The notes: generated by a model from the letters alone, not told the origin. A stretch of 64,000 nucleotides of DNA from Phyllostachys edulis (GCA_036346405.1 CM070557.1:59333465-59397464); one strand, 5' to 3'. Counted from the first letter of the stretch, positions 30,248-42,371 are shown. Made by a program: numbers and translations.

Positions 30248-31679
30248 TTGCCATTACATGACCAAGAAAATCCACTTCCTTCTTCCAGAAATCACACTTG
30301 CTAAACTTAGCATACAACTGATGCTCTCTGAGCTTCTCTAGGATTAATCTAAGGTGTTCAGCATGTTCTTCTTCTGACTTGGAGTAAACCAAAATATCAT
30401 CAATAAACACAACTACGAACTTGTCCAAATATTCCATGAATACTTTATTCATCATGTTCATGAAATAGGCAGGGGCATTAGTCAGACCAAAGGACATGAC
30501 TAGGAACTCATAATGTCTGTACCGTGTTGAGAAAGCGGTCTTAGGTACATCCTTGGGACAAATCTTCAACTGATGGTAACCCGATCGCAGATCAATCTTC
30601 GAGAACACTCCGGCTCCCTTCATCTGATCAAACAAATCATCTATCCGGGGCAATGGGTACTTATTCTTGATGGTGACTTCATTGAGAGATCGATAGTTGA
30701 TGCACATCCTCATGCTTCCATCTTTCTTCTTGACGAACAAGACTGGTGCTCCCCATGGCGACGAACTAAGCCTCACAAAACCTTTCTCCAAGAGTTCTTC
30801 TATTTGCTTCTTCATTTCCACTAACTCATCGGCTGGCATCCGATAAGGTCTCTTCGAGATGGGTGCTGTTCCTGGCACTAGATCGATGACAAACTCGATG
30901 TCACGATCCGGTGGCATCCCTGGTAATTCTTCTGGGAACACATCTGGATACTCTTTGACGACTGGCACATCTTCCAACGCAACGGTCTTCAGGCTATTGA
31001 CTATCAAATGTCCATTACGCACTGAGGTAGCTAGGAACTCCACTTTGTTTCCTTTGGTATCCTCGATTGTAACGGCCCTTCGGCCACAATCTAGCACGGC
31101 TTTGTGCTTGGTTAACCAATCCATACCAAGGATGACATCTATGTTTTGGGTGTCTAGAATAATTAGGTTAGCTAGAAACTCAACTCCAGCTATGAGTAAC
31201 TTAGCCCCTAAACAACCCACATTAGAACTTAGCTCTGCTCCAGGCGACTGGACTAACAGAGTACGCTTAAGACGCATAACTTCTAATTTATTCTTAGTTG
31301 CAAAAACTCCAGAAACAAACGAATGCGAAGCTCCAGAATCAAACAGAACGGATGCAGGTACTGAATTTACTAGGAACTTACCCAGTACGACGTCTGGTGC
31401 TTCCTGGGCTCCTTCCAAAGTGACGTGATTAACACGACCTCTGACAACTGACTGAGGCGTTCCTCCTGGTTGACTGGCTCCCTGAGAAACTCCTTGGTTT
31501 GCACTGGGGTCTTGGCAGGTGTTGCTCCAATGTTGAAGCGGACTGGAGTGATAGTGCCCTTCTGAGGACACCGACGGCGTAATGCTCGTTGACGGAATCA
31601 AACAAACTCTTATTTCATTCTCGCCATTGTTATTCCTGGGTGGGATTGACTGGCGTGGGGTTGCGAGAATTCTGAACAA
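30231..31679 (-). CDS. pol: Protease and reverse transcriptase of element C (open 482-codon segment)
   Basis: Begins in the gag-protease linker. The protease active site is DSGASHSFVS (plus-strand 31321-31350), followed by ILGMDWL. RT runs from EELPGMPPDRDIEF through YRMPADELVEMKK and MCINYRSLNEVT to the catalytic pair in VVVFIDDILVYSKS (plus-strand 30396-30401). The expected MCVDYR reads MCINYR here, so one conserved Asp is replaced; this lies outside the catalytic triad. The ATG used is internal to the polyprotein. The zinc knuckle expected just upstream is not intact in this frame. Confidence 0.9.
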   Translation of the reverse strand: MFRILATPRQSIPPRNNNGENEIRVCLIPSTSITPSVSSEGHYHSSPLQHWSNTCQDPSANQGVSQGASQPGGTPQSVVRGRVNHVTLEGAQEAPDVVLGKFLVNSVPASVLFDSGASHSFVSGVFATKNKLEVMRLKRTLLVQSPGAELSSNVGCLGAKLLIAGVEFLANLIILDTQNIDVILGMDWLTKHKAVLDCGRRAVTIEDTKGNKVEFLATSVRNGHLIVNSLKTVALEDVPVVKEYPDVFPEELPGMPPDRDIEFVIDLVPGTAPISKRPYRMPADELVEMKKQIEELLEKGFVRLSSSPWGAPVLFVKKKDGSMRMCINYRSLNEVTIKNKYPLPRIDDLFDQMKGAGVFSKIDLRSGYHQLKICPKDVPKTAFSTRYRHYEFLVMSFGLTNAPAYFMNMMNKVFMEYLDKFVVVFIDDILVYSKSEEEHAEHLRLILEKLREHQLYAKFSKCDFWKKEVDFLGHVMAIASSD

Positions 31680-32611
31680 AAGGACGAGGTGCTGAAGGCG
31701 GTGCAGGTGTCCTGAACGAATTCTGCGACTGGAAACGAGTAAACTGCTGTGGCACTATCCTTGTCCTCTCGCCGCTGTGGTGGTGGCTTCCTGTTGAATC
31801 ATCCCACGCTATGTGGTCCTCCGCCTCCTTGCGTTTGTCCTCCATAACCAATGCCTTGTGAATCAACTCCTGAAAATCTGGGAAGGTGTGGGCAAGCAGA
31901 CTAACTTGCAGTCCTGAGTTCAGACCCTTCAAGAAGCGGCTCTGGCGAGACCTGTCAGTAGTGACATCCTCTGGAGCATAGCGAGCTAGCTGAGAAAACT
32001 TATTCGTAGTCAATCACTGACATAGCCCCTTGCTTGAGAGCACGGAACTCATCCTTCTTCAGATCCATAATGCCTTCAGGTACATGATACTGGCGAAAGG
32101 CTGCGGAGAATTCCCCCCAAGTGATATTCTGCGATGCCTCATGTGCTGCGTAGAAATTCTCCCACCATTCGGCAGCTATGCCCTCCATCTGATGGGTGGC
32201 ATACAAAACTTTCTCATGATCGCTGCATTGGGTGATCAGCAGCTTCCTCTCAATCACACGAAGCCAATCATCAGCCTCCACTGGCGAGACATGTCCAGAG
32301 AAAGTTGGCGGATGGGTCCTCATGAATTCAGCCAACTTGGATGGTCCCTGATGACCATGAGCGACTGAGGCTCCTCCCTGATGATTGTTGTTGTTGTTGT
32401 TGTTCTGATTACACATAGCCTGCATCTGGTTCATCATGGTGTACATCATCTGCGTCTGTGCTGCCATGAAGGCTCCGAAGTTTTGCAAGTCCAGAGGGGG
32501 TGCTTGGGGTGGTACTGCTCCCGTAGGGGTTTGCTCATTGCCTTCTGATCCTTGGGCTCCGGATCCACTGGCGGCGGCATGGCGAGTCTGAACCATCTGG
32601 TGAGGTTCCAT
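31630..32611 (-). pseudogene. gag: gag of element C, split by a frameshift
   Basis: N-terminal frame 32000-32611 starts MEPHQMVQTRH. It has an Asn run encoded by GTT repeats on the plus strand near 32383-32406, and the capsid-like domain (DDWLRVIERKL, WWENFYAAHE, FRALKQGAMS). The continuation 31630-32013 (FSQLARYAPEDV, SRFLKGLN) is in another frame. Close in design to A gag. The function is particle assembly. Confidence 0.88.
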
Positions 32612-32877
32612 GGGTTAGATAAGGTAGAGAGCACAAGATGAGTTAAGAACTAGACAGGGGAATGGATTAAACCCAATAAACACAGCTCAAGAAACTCAAC
32701 TGAAATAACTTTATTAATAGCTTCTTAGCATGGATGCAACAAATGCCTAAGGGCCTTTGCAGCTCACGCTTGCACACAAGAAAATAAAGCGAACCTAAGC
32801 ACACAAGGCTACCGCCTAAAGGGCGACTCTGCAGTTCTAAAACTGGCTAAGCCCGACTGAACTAAAACTTAAGCGAA
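32612..32877 (-). other. Spacer between ORF0 and gag in element C
   Basis: No ORF. Carries TTAATAAAGT on the minus strand (plus 708-717 of the 32 kb, AATAAA complement at 32710-32715), the same decamer as in the A and B spacers despite otherwise different sequence. Confidence 0.5.
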
Positions 32878-33623
32878 CTACTCGAGAAAGCCTCTGTAGC
32901 CAAGGCGACGCTCCTGCCTAGTGTAGACTCTGAAGTGAGCTGGCATCCTTGCGAACTGGTTCTGATGCCCCGGGATTGGTGCAGTAGGAGCAAGCGTGTT
33001 GGGTGTAGGTACAGCTGGCTCCTCCAACTGTGCAGGCTCTGTTGGATCCTCTGGAATCTCCTCGGCTTCTTCTGGTTCTTCCGGATCTTCCTCTTGATCA
33101 TCTTCGAGCTCATGTTGACCGTAGAGAGCTTGCTCTAGGACGGCGATCCTTTCCTCGGCTTCTTCCCAGGCCTGATAGGCGCACCTCAACTCGGTGGCGG
33201 CCATCTCCAGCGACTCCTCCTGAGCAGCTGAGAACTGTGCAAGATGCACCACTGTGGCGTTGCCTTCCCCGTTGGTAGACGGAAAGCGCGCAGATAGCTC
33301 CCCTGAAGCAGCTCTAGGATGATAGCGGAAGATGGTGTGTTGCAGTTCTTCAGCGTAGATGTGGCAGACTCGGAGCATGGCCAGGCGCGATGACTCCTGG
33401 ATTCCTTGCGTGAAGGTGATCCTCCTGACTGAGATATCCAATGGCTGGCTGCCTCTAGTGTTCCTCTGGCGTGTCGGTGGCAGACCACCACGATTTCGCC
33501 AAGGACCATGTACTCGCTGCCACGGTACATTGGGCAGTCAAAGCCTCCAAGTATCTGCAGCAGCTTCCACAGCTCTGTGGCAAGTCCTCCGTTGCGATCT
33601 CCGAAAGTCTGAAGGTAAGGCAT
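32878..33623 (-). pseudogene. ORF0 of element C: acidic coiled-coil ORF upstream of gag
   Basis: Starts at 33623 (MPYLQTFG...) and changes frame near 33440-33460 into the frame 32878-33441. The N-terminal half is globular-looking (ELWKLLQILGGFDCPMYRG, then MLRVCHIYAEELQH). Next come a predicted helical, Glu-rich heptad-like stretch (EESLEMAATEL, AEERIAVLEQAL) and a strongly acidic Glu/Asp/Pro segment (EEDPEEPEEAEE). I know no function; the position matches ORF0 of A/B. A coiled coil plus acidic tail suggests a protein-binding or chaperone-like role, which is inference only. It is broken once as read. Confidence 0.6.
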
Positions 33624-33818
33624 ATGTCAAGACATACATGATGTAAGCACCACCTTAAAACAGCGGAGAGAGGAAAGGTTATAGCAATAGATGAGTCAAG
33701 AGAGATACGAGAGGAGTTAAGCAATTCATTTAGTCTTGCAAGTTAAATTTTCTTTTAGAAAATAATTTGGACACTTAAACGGCCGATCTAACTAAGGTCT
33801 AGACCTACAGTCAGTATG

Positions 33819-33830
33819 GCTCTGATACCA
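33819..33830 (-). other. Primer binding site of element C
   Basis: Plus strand GCTCTGATACCA, the complement of TGGTATCAGAGC, four bases from the LTR start at 33835. Initiator tRNA-Met type. Confidence 0.92.
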
Positions 33831-33834
33831 TCTC

Positions 33835-34480
33835 TGTCGGGACCCAAAATTTCGATTCAGGACCCCCTGTGTTTAAATGCACTAGCCCAGGATCACGCTA
33901 GTGCGCACAGTGTAGACAAAGATGGATATCGATCCACACAAGCGAATAATAACATAAGCGAATAATTTGATTAATAAATAATGGTTTGATCTTACGGTCG
34001 AGTTTACAATTATTGAGCCACGCAGGGCTTAACAGAGAAATAAACAGCAGCGGAAACAAAAACGGTAGTGGCGTCCCATCGATTCACCATAGGCAACCGA
34101 CTGGGATGAAGACCTCACGATCAGGCACCTTCAAAGTACTCATCCTCGAATGCTGGCGAAGACTCCTCCTCCTCTGCTTGATTCGTCAAAACAAGCATGA
34201 GTACACAACCGTACTCGCAAGCCACACCATAGAGATGCAAAATATACATGCTGGCTTTTTACAAGGGAAAGGCATTCTGTGGCTCTTTTGCATAAATGCA
34301 ACTTTTGCAATTGAATACAAGTAATAGATTGAAAACAAGTAAAACAAATAGACAATAGTAATTTAACAATTTATTTCACAAAGACGCACACAGCCTAAAC
34401 AGATTATTCACACAGCTGGATGATTTAAACCACACAGCTCCCTTCCCACACAGTTTTATGAAGATCTACCCCTAGTGTGA
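33835..34480 (-). repeat. 5' LTR of element C, truncated
   Basis: Matches the first 646 bp of the 3215-bp LTR (TGTCGGGACCC to CTAGTGTGA) and then jumps to element D sequence. The small-ORF end block here (34121-34173) stays open to a TGA, one base longer than in the 3' LTR. An 11-bp GATTTAAACCA occurs both in the LTR near 34427 and at the junction, possible microhomology. Confidence 0.92.
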
Positions 34481-36840
34481 TTTAAACCAAAGAAGCGCTT
34501 TTCAAGTTTCCGTACTTCCACCAAATAAGATGGCATCTTAGTACTTGAGCATTGATACTCTTTCCCGTCTTGATTCGCTACTAGTTGAGAATCGTCTTTC
34601 ACTAGTAATCTACAAATCCCGAGCGAACGAGCTACTCGGAGTCATACCAGTAAACCCTCATATTTCGCCGCATTGTTTGTAGCAGAAAAGTTTAACTGGA
34701 TGGCATACTTGATGTATTTGTCAGTAGGTGATATCAAGACAACTCCAGTCCTCGAGCCTTTGAGCATCAAGGAACCGTCAAAGTACATTGTCCACTCGTC
34801 GTGGTGTTTGTACTCAAGCCCTTGGGTGGGTTTAGGGTTTGTCCATTTGGCAATGAATTCTACTATTGCCTGAGACTTGATTGGTATTTGTGAGATGAAA
34901 TGGAGGTCGAACGCCCCAAGCTCAACCGCCCATTTTGCTATTCGTCCTGAAGACTCCTTGTTTCCAAGGACTTGACCTAAGGGATATTCGGTTGGTACGA
35001 CCACTTTGTGGGCCAGAAAGTAACGCCTTAGTTTCCTTGAAGCCATAAGGAGACCATGGAGCAGCTTTTGTACCTATAGGTATCTTTCCTTGGGTCCATG
35101 CAAGACTTCGCTTACGTAATATACTGGTCGTTGGACATTGTCGCGTTCTATGACCAGTACACCACTAACTGTTTGCGGTGTGGCCGCTACGTAAATCAGC
35201 AATGTTTCCCCCGATCTTGGAGAGACTAAGATCGGGGCAACTGTAAGGTACTTCTTAAGTTCTTCAAAGGCATCGTTTGTCTCTTTAGTCCACTCGAAAC
35301 TTCCGTATTTCTGAAGAAGTTTTAAGAAAGGTAATCCCTTTTCTCCTAACCGTGCTATGAAACGACTTAGCGCTGCCATACAGCTGGTTAGTCTTTGGAC
35401 TTTTTTCTTTGTGGTCGGAGGGCGCATCTGATCGATGGCCGATATTTTTGCTGGATTTGCTTTAATCCCTATAGCCGAAACTAGGAAGCCAAGAAGCTTT
35501 CCAGAAGAAACTCTGAACACATACTTCTCCGGATTTAACTTAAGGTTATGCCTTCTTATGTTATTGAAAGTCTCGTGTTGGTCATAAATATGGTTGCTAG
35601 AGTTGATGCTTTTCATGACTAGGTCGTCAACGTAGGCTTCCAGATTCCGACCTATCTGAGAATTTAAGGTTTTATGTATCAACCTTTGGAAAGTTGCACT
35701 AGTGTTTTTGACCAAAAGACATCTTAATATAGCAGTAAGTGCCATATGGAGTGATGAAGAAAGTTTTCTCTTCATCGTCTTTACTCATATTAATCTGGTG
35801 GTACCCTGAGTATGCATCTAAAAAACTTAACAACTCATACCCAGAAGTAGAGTCTACAAGTTGATTAATGCGTGGAAGGAGAAAGTCATCCTTCGGATAA
35901 GCTTTATTAAGGTCTGTGAAGTCAATACGTATTCGCCATTTCCCATTGCTTTTTCTAACCATTATAGGGTTGGCAAGCCACTCTGGGTGGTCGACTTCAC
36001 GAATAAACCCACCCTTGAGGAGCTTGTCAATATCCGACTGGATTGCCTCTTTTCGATTAGGTGCGAATCACCAGAGCTTCTGCTTGACCCTTTTTTGTCA
36101 GGCTGGAGAGCTAGCCTATGCTCGATCACCTCCCTTGGAACTCCGGGCATGTCGGACGCCTGCTAGGAGAATACGTCCTGATTTGCGTGGAGGAAGGAAA
36201 CGAACGACTCTTCCTATTTGAGATCGAGTCCTGCTCTGACCAGGACCTTTTGGGCAAACGCATCAGCGTTTCTTGACCCAGACGGTGTGTTGGCGCTTCT
36301 CGGAGGAGCGCCTTTACCGAGTGGTACCTCCTTGGTTTGGTCGGAAGGCTTTGGCGTAATCTTTGGCCTCGAGTGCTTGACCTGTATGGTAGGTGGATTA
36401 GTTTTCCTGGTCGGAAGTTCATCGACCAGTTCTAAAGACTTCCGATCACATGCATAAGCCATTTTTCGATCTCCTTGAACCGTGATGACTCATTTTGGCC
36501 CTGGCATCTTTAGACTCTGATAACCGTAGTGCGTGGCTATCAGGACTTTTGCTAGAGCCGGATGACCGATGATTCCATTGTATGCGGTTTCAAAGTCAAC
36601 CACATCGAACGGAACCTTTTTCGTTAGGAAGTTGTCAGGCCTCTCGAACGTAACCGGCAAAGACAACTGTCCTATCGGTTTAGCGGTAGAACCAGGAACT
36701 ACGCCGTGGAAGGCATACTTTATGGGTTTTACCTTTGACCTGGGGATCTACATCTCTTCCAATGCCCTCGTAAATAGAATGTTTAAAGAACACCTCCATC
36801 TATTAAGGCTCGATTAACTTTACAATTGTTAATGGTAGGT
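34481..36840 (-). pseudogene. pol: Element D, fragment 2: reverse transcriptase and two RNase H regions of a Tat-like Ty3/gypsy
   Basis: Minus-strand coding in broken frames: the linker 36214-36462, the RT start (MPGVPREVIEHRL near 36150), fingers and palm 35699-35962 (RIRIDFTDLNKAYPKD, FLDAYSGYHQI), and palm to RNase H 35074-35775 with the catalytic YVDD (plus-strand 35623-35634). A further RNase H-like region at 34642-35046 (WTMYFDGSLMLKGS) fits the extra RNase H known in Tat-lineage elements. FLDAYSGYHQI and YVDD distinguish D from A and C (FIDD). Integrase and 3' LTR are missing: the fragment stops at the duplication junction at 34480/34481. Confidence 0.85.
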
Positions 36841-37488
36841 TGTCGGGACCCAAAATTTCAATTCAGGACCCCCTGTGTTTAAATGCACTAGCCTAGAATC
36901 ACGCTAGTGCGCATAGTGACAAAGATGGATATCGATCCACACAAGCGAATAATAACATAAGCGAATAATTTGATTAATAAATAATGGTTTGACCTTATGG
37001 TCGAGTTTACAATTATTGAGCCACGTAGGGCTTAACAGAGAAATAAATAGCAGCGGAAACAGAAATGGCAGTGGCGTCCCATCGATTCACCACAGGCAAC
37101 CGACTGGGATCAAGACCTCACGATCAGGCACCTTCAAAGTACTCGTCCTCGAATGCTGGGAAGACTCCTCCTCTGCTTGATTCATCAAAACAAGCGTGAG
37201 TACACAACCGTACTCGCAAGCCACACCACAGAGATGCAAAATATACATGCTGGCTTTTTACAAGGGAAAGGCATTCTGTGGCTCTTTTGCATAAATGCAA
37301 CTTTTGCAATTGAATACAAGTAATAGATTGAAAACAAGTAAAACAAATAGACAATAGTAATTTAACAATTTATTTCACAAAGATGCACACAGCCTAAACA
37401 GATTATTCACATAGCTGGATGATTTAAACCACACAGCTCCCTTCCCACACAGTTTTATGAAGATCTACCCCTAGTGTGAAATCCCCGA

Positions 37489-37561
37489 GCATTGTCCATG
37501 ACCGCGGACGCGGCTATTCGAATAGTTTTACACTCTGCAGAGGTTGTACACTTTACCCACA
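37489..37561 (-). other. Conserved LTR palindrome/hairpin module in the solo C LTR
   Basis: GTCCATGACCGCGGAC, CTATTCGAATAG and CTCTGCAGAG, as in 25485-25552 with small changes. Confidence 0.72.
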
Positions 37562-37622
37562 AGATACAATTAGTGTAGCTAGCACTAATCATAACAAAGC
37601 ATTTCGGACATTCATCTTACTA

Positions 37623-38088
37623 TGTAGGACTGGAAAGGCGCCTAGAGGGGGGGGTGAATAGGATCTCGCCTACTTTTTCACCTCATTCAGATTCAACACC
37701 AGGTTCACCTCCATAGCTATGATGAGTTATGAGGATCAACACGATGCAGCAGAAGACTTGAGTTGAATCCAAATCAAAAACCCCAACAGAAAGAACCAAC
37801 AGAGACAAACCCTAAGAGAGCGGTCAGACCGGCATTATGTGAGCGGTCTGACCGGTGGGCGGTCTGACCGGCGTTGTACCAGCGGTCTGACCGGCCTTGA
37901 CCAGAGGCACTGTTGGCAGCCCGAAAAACCAAATGCAAATTGGTCTAACTTTTGATATATCCAATCAAACTCAACCAAATTTGGAACACAACACCCTAAG
38001 GATATCAGGGACCTATTCCAATTGATGGATGAGTAGATCCATGTCAAAGTTGAGACCTTTATCTGTTTTACCGAAGGATGGTTTAAAA
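37623..38088 (-). repeat. 3' LTR remnant of element G
   Basis: Nearly identical to 45612-46076, then unrelated. It lacks the U3 that a 3' LTR should carry next to a polypurine tract. Contains the GGTCTGACC cluster at 37820-37895. Confidence 0.85.
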
Positions 38089-39584
38089 ATGCAAGGTTTG
38101 AGGTTTGAAATAGTAATTACCCGACGTTTTCGCTTAAAGGCACAACTTGGTCCAAATGCAAGAACAAAGCAAAGGAAATGACCAAGCTGGCTCCAGAATA
38201 GCATAAGCAAGTGAGATAAGGCAAAAGAAATCATGAAAGCTTCAAATTCCAGAGAATCGACACAAATCTCACTTAAGGTCCAAATGAAAGAACAATTGTT
38301 CGATTTGACCTTTGATCATTGTGAGGATCAAGAATTGCAATTCAAGTTCAGAAGAAGCAATAATACCAAAAGAATGCAATAAGAAAGCTCCCCCTCACTA
38401 TGATCACCATTTCCATTTTCTTCTCCCCCTAAAACCAAGAAGCTCTTTTTGACATTTTTGCTATTACTTCTCCCCCTTTGACAATGGAGTCATCAAGGAA
38501 TCACATTTTCCTCTCTTCCAGAGATAACAAATGCAGATTAGAGAAAGAAGCATAAGAAGGAGCATGCATGAAATGCAATGGAGTGGCTTCAAGTTTTCTC
38601 ATTTTTCAATTTTTGAGTATAAGAAGCTTTGAAGATTACCCACAAGAGCAAACTAGTTCGTCTCATATTGCTCAACTCATACCAAGCCTACACAGTGCTA
38701 GCAAGATCATAATAAGACATGTAAAACAAAGCTAAGCTAGAAGGCTCAATATGAATCAATGAATTTTAACAATTTAAGCACAGTGTCAAATTTAGCAAGT
38801 TCATCAACAGTGATCCTAAAATGATAATGGCCATGTCAAAATGTCACTGTGAGATCAAAAAGCTAATAAAGACCACTTTAAGAGACAACCAAGTCCTGAC
38901 TTGAATCAAATTGCTCAATTTTAGTTCAAATGCCCATTTTACAACAAATTTTTCATTTTCAAGAATTCGAAGTTGATTAAAAGTCTATCTTAGAGAAGAA
39001 GATCCTGGACTAGGAGCCATCCACAAACTCTTCCTAAGTTTCGACCAAAAGGTATATCTTAGTAAAGAAGATCCTGGACTAGGAGCCATCCACAACCTCT
39101 TCCTAAGCTTCTACCTGGGCGACAAATCTTGAGGTTCATGTCAAGTTTGACAAGCAGTCCCCATGAGATTATGCGAGCATCAAACTATCTCCAAGTTCAT
39201 GTCTTGGACATGCAGTCTCGTGAGAGTAGTTTGGCACATTTTAACAAAGACAAAAGGGCAATTCGATTTTTCCTTTTAACAAGAGCATTGATACAATTGC
39301 AACAGACAAGAAGCTCAAGTAATGATCAAAATTAGATTTAAGAGCTAACAAAGCAATTTTGACAGGCCAAGGTCACGTAGGAGCACTAATTATGCAACTC
39401 ACTAAAAACAGTCACAAATTGCGCTTTTAATTCAAGTCATTATGGAATTCTAGCTCAATTAGCAAAGACTTTGCTACACATGTAAAAACATGATAATTCT
39501 AGCAAATCATAGAACTAGATATAACATTGAGCAAGAAATGAGATACTAAAGCTCAAAGGAGGGTAATAAGCAAAGCTTCATTAA
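38089..39584 (-). other. Noncoding 3' part of element G
   Basis: No supported ORF. Several CTCCCCCT tracts on the plus strand (38390-38475), purine-rich on the coding strand, could be polypurine tracts. A 69-bp tandem duplication lies at about 38983-39120. Long noncoding 3' regions of this kind are usual in SIRE-like elements. Confidence 0.6.
38983..39120. repeat. 69-bp tandem duplication in the 3' part of element G
   Basis: GATCCTGGACTAGGAGCC starts at 39001 and again at 39070, within two units that differ by a few bases. Confidence 0.8.
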
Positions 39585-42371
39585 TTAAGAGATAGAAGCA
39601 GTAAAGCGTATATCACAATGCATCTTTTTGGATTTTTGTATATGAATGCAATATGATACAAATGAATGCAAAAGAGCAAACTCCCCCTCAAAACAGGCTA
39701 AAAGGACTAATAACTCCAGCCTCCCGAAGAAGGCAAATCGAGAAGAATCAAGAGCCTTAGTGAAGATATCAGCAACCTGTTGCTCAGACTCTACAAAGAG
39801 AAGCACAACGTCACCCTTCTCTACATGATCTCTAAGAAAGTGATATCGGATATCAATGTGTTTGGTCCTAGAGTGTTGCATTGGGTTTTTGGCTATGTTT
39901 ATGGCAGAAGTGTTGTCACAGAAAAGAGGAACACTACCCAAGGATAACCCATAGTCCCGCAGAGTAGATAAGATCCAGAGAACCTGAGAACAACTACTCG
40001 CTGCCGCTACATACTCAAATTTCGGCGGTGGATCAGGCAATGTAAGACTGCTTCTTGACGACCAAGAGATAAGAGAAGTGCCTAAGAAATGACAAGTGCC
40101 AGAAGTGCTCTTCCTATCTACTCTACACCCCGCAAAATCAGCATCAGAAAAAGCGCGAATGGAGAGAGCAGAATCAGAAGAAAACCAGAGTCCAAAATCA
40201 AGAGTGTCCTGGAGGTACCTGAATATCCTACGCACTGCTTGATGATGAGAGGCTCGAGGAGAAGCTCGAATCGAGCGCATGCATACACAAAGAAAGCAGA
40301 TGTCCGGCCTCGAGGCCGTGAGGTAGAGGAGGGATCCGATCATGCTGCGGTATTCCTTCTGGTCCACGGGCTCGCCATCCTCATCTGGGTCCAGCACGGT
40401 GGATGTGGCAATGGGGGTAGACATTGGTCTACTACTTCCCATGTCGAAGCGTCGAAGAAGGTCCTTTGTGTACTTACTTTGATGAATGAAGGTACCTTCC
40501 TTGAGTTGCTTGACTTGAAGGCCAAGGAAGTAGGTCACCACCCATCATGCTCATCTCGAACTCCCCGCTCATAGAATCAAAAATCTGGATACCAAAGCAT
40601 GAGAGGAACCACCAAGATGATATCATCCACAAAAATGAACCAACAAGAAATCAACGCCATGCACGAGAGTGAACAAGGTTTTATCTACCAAACCCATTTT
40701 AAAGTCATTTTCTAGCAAGAAGCTCTTAAGCCTGTCATACCAAGCACGAGGGGCTTGCTTTAATCCATACAAGGCTTTAGAGAGCTTAAAAACATGGCTT
40801 GGGAATTTACGATTTTCAAATCCAGGGGGTTGCTTGACATAGACCTCTTCTTCAATGAAACCATTAAGAAAAGCACTCTTGACATCCATTTGAAAGAGCT
40901 TAAAACCCTTAGATGATGCAAATGCTAACAGAATGCGAATGGCTTCTAAACGAGCTACAGGAGCAAAGGTCTCTTCAAAGTCTAAGCCTTCTACCTGGGA
41001 ATAACCCTGAGCTACAAGTCTAGCCTTGTTGCGAACTACCAACCCATCCTCACTTTGCTTATTCTTAAAGATCCATCTAGTTCCAATTACATGTTGATTA
41101 GGTGGAGGTTCAACTAAGGTCCAGACTTTATTTCTATCAAAATTTTCAAGTTCCTCATGCATGGCATTGACCCAAGAAGAATCAAATAAAGCATGAAAAA
41201 CATCTCGGGGTTCAAAAGAGGCAACAAAAGCAGAATGAGCATATGAGTCAGAAGAAATGAACCTGGAGCGAGTGACTCGCTCGTGAAGATCTCCAATGAT
41301 CTGTTCTGGTGGATGTTGCCGCTGAATGTGAAGTGGAGCTCCTGGTGCTGACATGGCCTCTACCTCATTGGATGCGGAGGTAGGAACAGAGCCACTCGTC
41401 GCGCCGGTGAAGGAGGAAGGAGGCTGCTCTCCTGAAGCTGGTGAAGTAGAAGCAGGCTCTCCAACCATCTTAGAGATGACTGGGGGATGGATTGGATCCT
41501 CATCCTCAGAGTCATCGTCGATGAAGATGCTCTCTCGAACATCGACACTGTGTACTGCGAGATCGGGTCTAGTACCAGGACTAGCCTCATCAAAAGTGAC
41601 TTCGCAAGTCTCAACAATTTTGTTAGTATCTAAATTGAATACGCGATAGCCACGAGAATGAGCAGGATATCCAATAAAAATGCCATCATAACACCTAGAT
41701 TCAAATTTATCAAGATTGCCATGTTTAAGAATAAAGTATTTGCAACCAAAGATTTTAAAATGAGATACTTTAGGTGTATGATTAAATCTGAGCTCATAAG
41801 AAGTCTTACCAATTACAGATCTCAAGAACACCCGGTTGGAGATATAACAAGCAGTGGAGATTGCCTCAGCCCAAAACCTCCTCGGAGTAGAGTGCTCATC
41901 TAGCATGGTTTTGGCCATCTCCACAAGCGTCCTGTTCTTCCTCTCGACAACACCATTCTGCTGAGGGACTCTAGGGGAAGAAAACTGATGCTCTAGTCCT
42001 CTCTCAGAGCGAGTGTGGCAAAAGAAGAGTTCTTGAATTACGTGCCATTATCACTCCTAATGGTCTTCAAGGCTCGGGGAGGTCAACACTAGTCTAAGAA
42101 CCAACTCCTGAAGAAGCCAAAAGCCTCATCCTTAGAAACCGAAAATAAACCCATGAATACCGGAAAAGTCATCCACAATGACAAGCACATACCACTTACC
42201 CCCACAGATCAACTCTAGAAGGGCCAACAAGATATCTAAGTCAAAGAATTGTCCAGTCCATCGGTCATAACTAAAGTAAGAGGTAGATGAGAAGCGAAAC
42301 CATCTTACCATGTCTCTGAGGTGAGCACACAAGGTCTCTAACAGTTTGAGCTTAGGCGGTCCTCTAATCAA
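39585..42371 (-). pseudogene. pol: Integrase end, reverse transcriptase and RNase H of element G (broken)
   Basis: Minus-strand frames 42132-42371 (integrase core start), 40623-41924 (integrase C-terminal part, ELRFNHTPKVSHFKIFGC, then RT: RLVAQGYSQVEGLDFEETFAPVA, MDVKSAFLNG, QPPGFE) and 39585-40541 (RT end and RNase H: YFLGLQVKQ, RSMIGSLLYLTASRPDI, FSDADFAGCRVDRKSTSG, KHIDIRYHFLRD). The catalytic VDD is encoded at the joint near 40620 (plus-strand GATGATATCATCCACAAA), where the frame is broken. These are the enzymes for copying and inserting the element; this copy cannot make them as read. Confidence 0.88.

Larger units (their letters stand above)
24827..34480 (-). mobile_element. Element C: Ty3/gypsy chromovirus-type retrotransposon, 5' LTR truncated
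   Basis: Minus-strand element: 3' LTR 24827-28041, internal 28042-33834, 5' LTR only 33835-34480 (first 646 bp seen from the left). Internal order read on the minus strand is primer site, ORF0, gag, protease, RT, RNase H, integrase, chromodomain, hairpin, polypurine tract, the same plan as A. TAGGT at 24822-24826 is the left target site; the right partner is lost because the 5' LTR is cut at the 34480/34481 duplication breakpoint. Confidence 0.93.

Noticed and set aside
35861..36221. Plus-strand frames of about 100 codons
   Set aside because: Shadows of the D reverse-transcriptase coding strand.
37820..37895. CRISPR-like array
   Set aside because: Units are near-palindromes with irregular short spacers in a plant LTR; there are no equal repeats, unique spacers or cas genes.
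39129..39335. Plus-strand 68-codon frame in the 3' part of the copia element
   Set aside because: Antisense, no similarity recognised, overlaps the repeat-rich noncoding region.
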